Part shown: positions 1-8,600 of the stretch, piece by piece
How positions within the stretch are numbered: the stretch's first letter is position 1
Layout: the number at the start of each line of letters is the position of its first letter
Source of the DNA: Planctomycetia bacterium
Lineage (GTDB): Bacteria; Planctomycetota; Planctomycetia; Pirellulales; JACPPG01
Assembly: GCA_016191115.1 (NCBI GenBank)
Contig: JACPPG010000065.1
Location: 17,344-81,343, forward strand
DNA length: 64,000 bases
Direction of reading: 5' to 3'
Made by a program: the position numbers and the translations under genes
Notes under the pieces: generated by a model
The model's database searches: none
Told to the model about the DNA's origin: nothing
What the model saw: the letters and a program-made list of their open reading frames with translations, nothing else

Positions 1-339
1 CGAATAGCCCGCTGCAACGCGATTGCGCACTATCGTCGCGCCGCCGGTTTCGGGGAGGGCGAGGCTCCCGCCGAGCCGCGGCCCGAAGGACGGCTCCGCT
101 GCTGCATCCGCCGGCTCAGCAGGAGCTTCGCCCTCCCACGTCCCACGCGACCGTAGAAGCTAAGGCACATTGGCCACGATCGCCTTGCTTGACACGATTT
201 CGCCGGCCGCCATACGATTCCTGAGGCAGTCCGCGGACATCTCCTTGGGGCCGCGCGTTAGCCCGGAACCGTCCCCGGCCCTGCCGCCTGCCACGCGACT
301 GGCGGCCGTTTCCACGACCTCCACCTCCTCCCCGCATTC
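1..339. other. Intergenic region upstream of polA
   Basis: No convincing gene is seen here. The stretch holds an inverted repeat of the GGGCGAGGCTCCCGC family (listed separately) and a GC-rich segment leading to polA. The short open frames on both strands have compositions typical of shadow frames in high-GC DNA. No clear -35/-10 pair or strong ribosome-binding site was recognised before the polA start. Confidence 0.5.
52..137. repeat. Inverted repeat, GGGCGAGGCTCCCGC family, copy 1
   Basis: The left arm (about 53-77) reads GGGAGGGCGAGGCTCCCGCC followed by GAGCC. The right arm (113-137) is its reverse complement with 3 mismatches in 25 bases, and about 35 bases separate them. A second full copy lies at 15676-15753 and a single arm at about 41083-41107. 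The arrangement suits a mobile hairpin-type interspersed repeat, and its mobility is inferred. Confidence 0.75.
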
Positions 340-3246
340 ATGGCCAAGGCCCGAACGACTCGGCAGGCCTCCTTGCCCGGCATGGGCGACGAGGAATCCC
401 CCGCGCCGGTTGCCACGACAACCGCGCGCAGCGGGATAGCGCGCGCCGCGTTGCGGCCGCGGCCGATCGCGAGTGCCGAGGGACCGACGCGGCCGCCGGA
501 CCTGTCCGGCGCGACGGTTTACGCGGTCGACGCGAACTCGCTGATCTTCCAGGTGTTCCACGCGATCCCGGAAATGACCAGCCCTCGCGGCGAGCCGGTC
601 AACGCCGTGTTCGGCTTTACGCGCGACCTCATGTACCTCTTGGAAAAGAAGCGGCCCGACTACTTGTTCTGCACGTTCGACATGGCTGGGCCGACGTTCC
701 GCCATGACCTGTTCGCCGACTACAAGGTGCACCGCGCCGAGATGCCCGACGAGCTGGCGCCGCAGTTTCCGGCCATCCGGCGGATGATCGACGCGTTGGC
801 GATCCCGATTCTCGAGCTGCCCTCCTACGAGGCCGACGACATCCTGGCGACGATCGCCCGCCTGACGGAGGAGGCGGGCGGTGAGTGCGTGCTGGTGACG
901 GGAGACAAAGACTGCCGGCAACTGATCGGCGACCGGGTCAAGGTATACAACGTCCGCAAGGACTACATGTACGACGCGGCAGCGCTGGCGGTCGATTGGG
1001 GCGTCAGGCCCGACCAGGTCGTGGATTTTCAGGCCCTGGTGGGCGATGCGGTCGACAATGTCCCCGGCGTGCCGTTGATCGGCCCGAAGATCGCCCAGGA
1101 GCTGTTAGCGAAGTACGAGACCTTGGAAGGGATTTTCTCGCACGCCGCCGAGATCGCCGGAACCAAGCGCCGCGAGAACATCGTAAGCGGCCAGCAGCAG
1201 GCCTTGCTGAGCCGGGAGCTGGCGCGGCTGGATGTTGGCGTGCCCGTGGCGATCGACTGGGAGGCTGGCCGCACCGGACCGATCGACGTCGATCGCGCGC
1301 TGGCTTTGTGCGGCGAATTCGGGTTCCACCGCTTCGCCGAGCAATTGCGCGCTTGGCAGCCGGCCGCCGCGGCGGCGGCCTGGCAAGCAACGTACCGGAT
1401 CGTCGACACGCCGGCGAAATTCAAGGAATTCGTTACGGTGCTCTCGCGGCAGACTCAGGTGGCGATGCGCGTCGAGCCCACCGCCACGTCGGTGGTGCAG
1501 GCCGACGTCGCCGGGATCGCCGTGGCGTGGAGCGCGGGCGAGGCGTTTTACCTGCCGCTCGCCGCGCCGACCGGCGAGCCGACTCTTGAAGCGGAAGCGA
1601 CGCTGTCGGCGCTGCGCCCCTTCTTCGAGAACGCGCAGCTTGCCAAGGTCTCGCGCGATCTGAAGCACGACATGATCCTGCTGGCCGGTCGTGGCATCCG
1701 CGCCGCCGGCATGTCGTTTGACACCATGCTCGCCAGCTACCTCTTGGACGCCGGGGAGCGGAACCACACCCTGGCCGAGCTCGCGCAGCGGTATCTCGGC
1801 CACGCCGTCACCCGGCCGGCGCAAGTCACCGGTAGCGGCAGCGAGGCGAAGCGCGCCGACGAAGTGCCCGTCGCCGCGATCGGTGAGCTGGCCGCCGAGG
1901 AGGCGGACGTCGCGTTGCGGCTTCAGCCGATCCTGAGCGAGAAGCTGCACGAGCACGAGCTTGCCGCGCTGTATGAGGATTTGGAGGTGCCGCTCGTGGG
2001 CGTGCTGGCCGACATGGAGCGGACGGGCATCCGCGTCGATACGAAGCGGCTGGCCGAGCTGAGCGACGTCTACGGCGCGCGGGTGGCCGCGCTCGAGGCG
2101 GAAATCTACGCGCTGGCCGGGCGCGAGTTTAATATCGCCTCGCCCAAGCAATTGCAGCAGGTGCTGTTTGCCGAGCAGCAGTTGCCCGTCGTGCGGCGCA
2201 CGAAATCGGGGCCCAGCACCGACGCCTCGGTGCTGGAAGAGTTGGCCGAGCAGCACCCCTTGCCGGCCAAGATTATCGAGTATCGCCAGTACGCGAAGCT
2301 GAAGAACACGTACGTCGACGCGCTGCCGGCCATGGTCAATCCGCGAACCGGCCGTGTACACGCCACGTTTCAACAAGCCGTGGCGGCGACGGGCCGCTTG
2401 AGCGCGACCGATCCGAACCTGCAGAACATTCCCATCCGCACCCGCGAAGGTCGCGAGATCCGTTCGGCGTTTCTCGCGGACCCGGCCGATTGGATGCTCG
2501 CCAGCGCCGATTATTCGCAGATCGAGCTGCGGGTGCTAGCGCACTTCTCGCGCGATGAGGCGCTGTGCGCGGCCTTCGCGCGCGAGGAAGACATTCACGC
2601 CCAGGTCGCGGCGCAGGTCTTTGGCGTGCGTCTCGCGGACGTCACGCCTGAAATGCGCCGCCGCGCGAAGGCCGTGAACTTCGGCGTGCTGTATGGGCAA
2701 AGCGCGTTTGGCCTGGCGAAGGCCCTCGGAATCGCGCAGGATGAGGCGGCCGCGTTCATCAATGCCTACTTCGACCGCTATCCGGGCGTGGAGAAATTCC
2801 TCGGACAAATACTGGTCAAATGCCGGGAAAACGGCTATGTTAAAACGATCCTGGGGCGCAAAAGAGCCATTCGCGGCGTTCGGCCCGACGCGCGGCGACA
2901 ACGGAACCTGCCCGAGCGTACTGCTATCAACACCGTCATTCAGGGGTCGGCGGCCGACTTGATCAAGCTGGCCATGCTAGCCGTGCATCGTCGTATGCGC
3001 GACAGCGGCTTGGCCGCGCGATTGCTGCTGCAAATCCACGACGAGTTGCTGTTTGAAGCACCGCCCGGCGAGCTGGATGCCCTGTCGCGGCTAGTGCGGA
3101 AGGAAATGAGCGGCGTGATGGCGCTCGCCGTGCCCTTGGTTGTCGACGTGAAGACCGGGCGCAACTGGGCCGAAACCCAACCGTGGTCGGACGCCCAGGC
3201 GGCCGAAACACAATTCGCGCCGGCGGACGCCGACGACGAAGCCTAA
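340..3246 (+). CDS. polA: DNA polymerase I
   Basis: Family A DNA polymerase of 968 residues, close to the usual length plus about 50 extra N-terminal residues, acting in replication-primer removal and repair. The 5'-3' nuclease domain spans roughly residues 57-320 (first catalytic Asp at D64, then FCTFD and SYEADD motifs). A 3'-5' exonuclease-like fold spans about 360-540. The polymerase domain follows, with motif A DYSQIELR starting at D724, motif B RRRAKAVNFGVLYGQ, and motif C QIHDELLFE with D901. The proofreading active site looks damaged: aligned with E. coli, D355 is replaced by R377, Y497 by L517 and D501 by E521, while E379 and D444 remain. Proofreading is therefore probably weak or absent, which is an inference. 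coaE follows after 49 bases. No strong ribosome-binding site supports this ATG, so the exact start is uncertain. Confidence 0.96.
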   Translation: MAKARTTRQASLPGMGDEESPAPVATTTARSGIARAALRPRPIASAEGPTRPPDLSGATVYAVDANSLIFQVFHAIPEMTSPRGEPVNAVFGFTRDLMYLLEKKRPDYLFCTFDMAGPTFRHDLFADYKVHRAEMPDELAPQFPAIRRMIDALAIPILELPSYEADDILATIARLTEEAGGECVLVTGDKDCRQLIGDRVKVYNVRKDYMYDAAALAVDWGVRPDQVVDFQALVGDAVDNVPGVPLIGPKIAQELLAKYETLEGIFSHAAEIAGTKRRENIVSGQQQALLSRELARLDVGVPVAIDWEAGRTGPIDVDRALALCGEFGFHRFAEQLRAWQPAAAAAAWQATYRIVDTPAKFKEFVTVLSRQTQVAMRVEPTATSVVQADVAGIAVAWSAGEAFYLPLAAPTGEPTLEAEATLSALRPFFENAQLAKVSRDLKHDMILLAGRGIRAAGMSFDTMLASYLLDAGERNHTLAELAQRYLGHAVTRPAQVTGSGSEAKRADEVPVAAIGELAAEEADVALRLQPILSEKLHEHELAALYEDLEVPLVGVLADMERTGIRVDTKRLAELSDVYGARVAALEAEIYALAGREFNIASPKQLQQVLFAEQQLPVVRRTKSGPSTDASVLEELAEQHPLPAKIIEYRQYAKLKNTYVDALPAMVNPRTGRVHATFQQAVAATGRLSATDPNLQNIPIRTREGREIRSAFLADPADWMLASADYSQIELRVLAHFSRDEALCAAFAREEDIHAQVAAQVFGVRLADVTPEMRRRAKAVNFGVLYGQSAFGLAKALGIAQDEAAAFINAYFDRYPGVEKFLGQILVKCRENGYVKTILGRKRAIRGVRPDARRQRNLPERTAINTVIQGSAADLIKLAMLAVHRRMRDSGLAARLLLQIHDELLFEAPPGELDALSRLVRKEMSGVMALAVPLVVDVKTGRNWAETQPWSDAQAAETQFAPADADDEA

Positions 3247-3295
3247 CGCAACGCTTTATCATTTCGCGTCACGCCTTGGCCGTGGACGGTGTACC

Positions 3296-3895
3296 GTGCA
3301 AGTGATTGGGCTGGTGGGCGGAGTAGCAAGCGGTAAGAGCCTGGTGGCGCGGCAACTTGTAGAATTGGGGGCGGGCTGGCTGGATGCGGACCGCGCGGGG
3401 CACGAGGTTCTGGAACAGGAGGACGTGAAGGAGGCCATTCGCGCTCGCTGGGGTCCGGGCGTTTTTGCCCCCGATGGGCGCGTTTCGCGTCCGGCGATTG
3501 GGGGGTTGGTGTTCGGTCCAGGGTCCGAGGCGGCCGAGAAGCGGCAATTCCTGGAGCAGCTTTCGCACCCGCGCATCGGGGAACTCTTGGGGCGGCAAGC
3601 CACGCGCCTCGAGGAAGCGGGAACGCAAGTGCTGGTGCTCGACGCGCCCCTATTGGTCGAGGCCGGCTGGAACGAATTCTGTAACAAAACTATTTTCGTG
3701 GAGGCCCCGCGTAAGGTACGATTGAGCAGAGCCAAAGGGCGCGGCTGGAGCGAGGCGGAGTTTTCCGCCCGCGAGGCCGCCCAACAGGCTCTGGACGAGA
3801 AGCGCCGTCGCGCCGATGTGATCATCGACAACTCCGGGTCCCCGGAGTCCACCCGAGAGCAAGTCGAGCGGTTCTGGCGCTCGCTCACCGGCTGA
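3296..3895 (+). CDS. coaE: Dephospho-CoA kinase
   Basis: Catalyses ATP-dependent phosphorylation of dephospho-CoA, the last step of coenzyme A synthesis, in the cytosol. The protein has 199 residues, which is normal for the family. Residues 4-16 carry the P-loop (GLVGGVASGKSLV), followed by the LDADRAGHEVL segment that corresponds to the substrate-binding DAD region. The QLSHPRIGE and LDAPLLVEAGW motifs are also typical. The start is GTG, with only a weak purine stretch upstream. The gene lies 49 bases after polA on the same strand, an arrangement also met in other bacteria, so co-transcription is likely. Confidence 0.93.
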   Translation: MQVIGLVGGVASGKSLVARQLVELGAGWLDADRAGHEVLEQEDVKEAIRARWGPGVFAPDGRVSRPAIGGLVFGPGSEAAEKRQFLEQLSHPRIGELLGRQATRLEEAGTQVLVLDAPLLVEAGWNEFCNKTIFVEAPRKVRLSRAKGRGWSEAEFSAREAAQQALDEKRRRADVIIDNSGSPESTREQVERFWRSLTG

Positions 3896-4188
3896 CAGTC
3901 CTTCGCGTCCTGGTCAGGTTCGTCCCCGCCCGCCTTCACGCAACTGGCGATTCACCAAGTCTCATCCTCGCGCGTCAAGTTCGTCGTCCGTCGTTGACAT
4001 TCCGTTCCTTTCAGCACTTCCCGATGTTTCGGAAACAGTGAACCGTTCGTGGGCGCTCGAGCCGCCGCCGTTCAAGGCTGCGCTTGCTCGCCCTTGGCTT
4101 CGAGGCACTATCACTTCCGCGTTACCACCCTCCGCTGGCGCCTTCCGCGCGCCGGCACGGTCGACCCTTTAGGGGGAGCACGTCGTTT

Positions 4189-5628
4189 ATGTCAGAAACC
4201 CGACCCACACGCACCGTGAAACCGAAATCCGATACGCTCGACAAGGGCTTTGAGCCCGACGCCGTCGACGAGAGGGAGCCCCTCTCGCTCGCCGAGGAGA
4301 TCGCCGAAGAGGCGGCGCTCGCCGGTGACGACATCCACGAGCGCTACGAGCAAATCAAGCAAGGCGACATCCACATCGCCGAGCTGCAACGCATGACCAT
4401 GCCCCAGTTGATCGAACAGGCCCGCCACGAGAATCTCACCGACTACACCGGCATCAAGAAGCAGGACCTGATCTTCCGGATTCTCAAGGAACGGGTGAAG
4501 CTCAACGGCCTGATGTTCGGCGAAGGGACGCTCGAGGTCCTGCCCGACGGCTTCGGCTTCCTCCGCAGCCCGGACTACCATTACCTATCCTGCCCGGACG
4601 ACATCTACGTCTCCCCCAGCCAGATTCGCCGTTTCGGGCTGCGGACGGGGGCGACCGTTTCGGGCCAGATCCGCCCGCCCAAGGAGAACGAGCGGTATTT
4701 CGCGCTCTTGCGGGTCGAGGCGATCAACTACCAGGACCCGAACATGCTGTCGGAAAAGGTGTCGTTCGATGAGCTGACGCCTTTGCACCCGGACAAGCGG
4801 GTCGTGCTGGAGGCGGCCCCCGACGAGGTCAGCATGCGGGTGGTGGACCTGATCGTGCCGATCGGGTTCGGGCAGCGGGGCCTGATCGTCAGCCCGCCGC
4901 GGGCCGGCAAGACGATCCTCCTGCAGAAGATGGCCAAGAGCGTGTTGATCAATCACCCCGAGGTGTACGTGATCATGCTCTTGATCGACGAGCGGCCGGA
5001 GGAAGTCACCGACATGGAGCGTCAGGTGAAGGGGCCCAACTGCGAGGTGATCAGCTCGACGTTCGACGAGCCGTCGGCCCGGCACCTGCAAGTCTCGGAA
5101 ATGGTCATCGAGAAGGCCAAGCGGATGGTCGAGTACGGCCACGACGTGATTATCTTCCTGGACTCCATCACGCGGCTGGCCCGGGCCTGGAACGCCGAGG
5201 TGCCGCACTCCGGCAAGATCCTCTCGGGCGGCGTCGACGCCAACGCCCTGCAGCGCCCCAAGCGGTTCTTCGGCGCCGCGCGGAAAGTCGAGGAGGGCGG
5301 CTCGTTGACGATCATTGCCACGGCCCTTGTCGACACCGGCAGCAAGATGGATGAAGTGATCTTCGAGGAGTTCAAGGGGACCGGCAACCTGGAGGTCGTG
5401 CTCGACCACAAGCTGGTCGACAAGCGCATCTGGCCGGCCATCGACGTCAACCGCAGCGGCACCCGCCGCGAGGAAATGCTCATGGACCCGGAAGAGCATC
5501 GCCGCGTGTGCATCCTCCGCCGCGTGCTGAACGATATGAATCCCACCGACGCCATGGAGCTTCTGGTCAGCCGTTTGCAGAAGACCAAGAGCAACGCCGA
5601 GTTCCTGATGAGCATGAATACGAAGTAG
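4189..5628 (+). CDS. rho: Transcription termination factor Rho
   Basis: Hexameric RNA-dependent ATPase that ends transcription at Rho-dependent sites. The protein has 479 residues. After an acidic, poorly conserved N-terminal 50 residues come the Rho N-terminal helical domain (MPQLIEQARHENL), the cold-shock-like RNA-binding fold (GTLEVLPDGFGFLRS) and the RecA-like ATPase. The ATPase shows Walker A SPPRAGKTILLQ with K241 and Walker B VIIFLDSITRLARAWN with D325. The frame is open upstream to 4084, but the ATG at 4189 is chosen because AGGGGGAG sits at 4171-4178 and homology starts here. The 293 bases before it form a leader with no other gene. The 3' end converges on the large minus-strand haem gene with only 31 bases between them. 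Confidence 0.97.
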   Translation: MSETRPTRTVKPKSDTLDKGFEPDAVDEREPLSLAEEIAEEAALAGDDIHERYEQIKQGDIHIAELQRMTMPQLIEQARHENLTDYTGIKKQDLIFRILKERVKLNGLMFGEGTLEVLPDGFGFLRSPDYHYLSCPDDIYVSPSQIRRFGLRTGATVSGQIRPPKENERYFALLRVEAINYQDPNMLSEKVSFDELTPLHPDKRVVLEAAPDEVSMRVVDLIVPIGFGQRGLIVSPPRAGKTILLQKMAKSVLINHPEVYVIMLLIDERPEEVTDMERQVKGPNCEVISSTFDEPSARHLQVSEMVIEKAKRMVEYGHDVIIFLDSITRLARAWNAEVPHSGKILSGGVDANALQRPKRFFGAARKVEEGGSLTIIATALVDTGSKMDEVIFEEFKGTGNLEVVLDHKLVDKRIWPAIDVNRSGTRREEMLMDPEEHRRVCILRRVLNDMNPTDAMELLVSRLQKTKSNAEFLMSMNTK

Positions 5629-5659
5629 CGCCGGCGCGGGTGGAACACTCGGTAGGACC

Positions 5660-8600
5660 CTACTGCGGCACTTTCCGCAGCGTGTAGTACGCCTCCGCCG
5701 GGAAGAAGGGCTCGCCTGTGCCCGTCAGGTTCTGCAGGCGGAATTCGTAGACGAAACCCTCGCGCAGGTGGTCAACAAGCAACGCCGCCTGCCGGCGGTC
5801 CGCCGACAACGTGACCGCGCGGATGCGGGCCGTCTGCCGATCGACGTCGGGGCCGCCGTACTCGGGCGTGGGGATGCGCCGATACGAGACGACGCCGTAG
5901 TTCCCCGGATCGGCGCCGGCCTGGGCGTCAACCGAGCCCGTGAAGTCGATCGTAAACCCGCTTCGGCCTGCGCGGATTTCGGCAATGCCCGACGGCCAGC
6001 GGCCCGTGGCCGATAGCCGCACGATCGATCCTGTGTTCTGGCCGCCGCCCCAGCCGCTGTCGCGCATGTTGCCGACGTACACCGCGCCGTCGGGCGCGAC
6101 CTGACAGACAACGGGGCCCTCGAACGTGTCTTCCCCTTCTGGCGGCTCGATCGAAAGCGGATAGACGGCGCCCTGAAACGTGTTGCCCACCGGTTGCAGG
6201 CTCATCCGCACCAGCCGCCGCGTGTCGTATTCGCAGCCGACCAGATGTCCTTCGAATGGGCCGAACACGTCGCGTCCTGATTTCTCGCGCACCGCCGGCG
6301 GCGTGTCGAGAAAGGCGATGCCGTTTACGCTCCGCGTCCAGGGATGCGGTATCTCGATCGCCGGGCCGGTCCGCGGTGGCGGCGTGCCAGCCTGGGCCTC
6401 GACCTTGTTAAGAAACCCATAGTGCGCTCGCGGCACGATATGGTTCAGTTCATTGAAGGGGTTGTAGTTGCCCTGGTTGTCGGTGGCGAAGACCGCGCCC
6501 GCGCGGCTGCGGGCCAGCCCCATCGGGAAGCGCAGCCCGCTGGCCACGGGTTCGAGTGTGAAGCTGCGCGGATCGTCGGGCGTTTGCTTGCCCGGCGCGA
6601 GCCGCACGATCGAGCCGCGGAGCCTGGCCTCTTTGTCGCTGCGTTTGTCCTGCCGGCAGGGAAGCGCGATGGTGTAGCCACCCGATGAGTCCGGTGCCAG
6701 GCCGACGGCCCAATCGTGGTAGTCATCGGTGTGGCCCCAGCCGTCGGCCACGATCTCGGTGCGCCCGGCGCGACCCTCCTCGTCGAAATCCGAAAGCCGC
6801 ACGAGGCCGTTCTTGTTGATGACGTCGATATAGTCGCCTCGCGCCACCAGACCGTAGGGCGCGGCCAGCTCATCGCTGATCGCTTGCAGCACGTCTTCCA
6901 GGCCGTCGCCGTCGGCGTCGCGTGCCAGCCACACCTGTCCTTTGAGCGACGAGAAAAGCAACGCCCCATCGCCCCGCCAGGCGAAGCCCGTAGGCATATC
7001 GCTTGCCGGCAACGGAAGCCGCACGGCGTCGAAGCCCGGCACGCACGCTAACCGCGCCGCCGGCAGCGGCACCGGCGCGGCGGGTGGTTGCGGGTAACGG
7101 TCGGCCGCCAGCTCGCTTGTGTATTCCACTTCGCAGGCGATCGCGTTATGGCCGTCGCGAGTGGTCAATCGCGCGTGCGGCGCCCCGGCGCCCTCGACAC
7201 TCAGGGCCGCGCCGGCCGGCTCGATCAACCGCAGCGACACGGATCCCGCCGGGCCGCCGGTTGTCGTGAAGCGGCCACCGTCGAGCGGTCCCGTGACGTC
7301 TGCGGGCAGCAGCCGCCAGAAGATCGCGCTATCCGCAGGCGCCCCGCGAATTTCGATCTGGCGCCGAAAGCCGCCGCGCCGCTCTGCGCCGTCTTGCCAC
7401 ATCGGCGTCACCGTCTGCGCGACGCGCAGAACGAGCCGGCTGGTATCTTCCCCTGCGTCGCCACCAAAGTGGAGGCGGTATGTGAACGTAACGCCGCGTT
7501 CGGCGGTGTGTTGCCACGAATCGAGGTCGGCGGCGAATTGACCGCCGACAACCGGCTCGCGCGCGGCGCCCCCCACGAGCAGCGATAACTCGGATTCGCC
7601 GGGGCGCACGTCCACCAGGTGCGTGCCGCCGGCCTCCCAATACCAGCTCTTGCCGCGCGTCCGCTCCCGCGCCGCGTCGCCGATCCACCAGCCCGCCAGC
7701 CGGTTCTGCTCGCAGTCCAGCAATACCGTGTGGCGGTTCGGCAAGCCGATCGCCAGCGGCCGCACGAACGGATGCCGATCGATCGCAAAGACGTCGGTCA
7801 AGACGGCCGCCCGCTCCTTCTCTTCCGGCACGTTCCGCGTCCGCACCACGCGCACGGCGCCTGCCTCGGGCGGAGTGAACCGCGGCACATTGAGCACGTG
7901 CCACAGCGCCGCCAGTTGATCGTCGAGCCGCTCGTCGAGCACGCCGCGCACCGGAACCTCGATGGCCGGCATTTCCATCCGCGGAACGATCCGCGCCGGA
8001 TTGCGCGTCCATCGATCGAACCACGGTTGGCGAATCCGATTGCCCACAAGCGAAAGATCCGTCCCTAGCGCCGCCAGATTGTCCTGCTTGGGCACGGCGG
8101 TGCCGATCTGGTGGCAGCTCGTACAGCCAAACCCATCGCCGGTCACCAGCCGCCGGCCGGCCGCGAACAGCGCCTCGTCGTCGAGTGCTGGCTTGGGCTG
8201 CCGCGGCCGCTCAGGCAGCAGGTCGGTTGCGGCGAACCAATCGGCGAGCGCCTCGGCCTCGCTCCCGTCGAAGCGAAACCGCGGCATGCGAATTTTCAGC
8301 CAGGGGCGCAAAGGCGGGCGCGACGTCGTGACCGCCTCCACAATCGCCGGGCGGCGCAGCTTATCGCCAACGTCCTCAAGCGACGGCGGCGTGAGCGCCG
8401 CCGCGACCGCTGCCAGCTCCGGGTGCGCCGCGATCAATTCGGGCATGCGCGGGCCCAGGCCCGGCGCCAGCCCGCGGCTGTGGCACGCCAGGCAGTTCCG
8501 CTCGACCAACAGCCGCGCGCCGTCCAGCGGTTTGTCCGCTGCCGTGTCCGACGCGCGGATTGGCGCTTCGCTCGCGCGCGGCGCAATGGCCATCGCCGTG

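Noticed and set aside
1105..2376. Minus-strand 423-codon frame inside polA
   Set aside because: Shadow frame of a high-GC gene; polA on the plus strand is unambiguous.
3985..4030. Promoter for rho at TTGACA near 3994
   Set aside because: No acceptable -10 hexamer is found at 16-18 bases from it, so it is left unannotated.
4585..5499. Minus-strand 304-codon frame inside rho
   Set aside because: Mirror of the rho coding sequence with His/Asp/Leu-rich artefactual composition.
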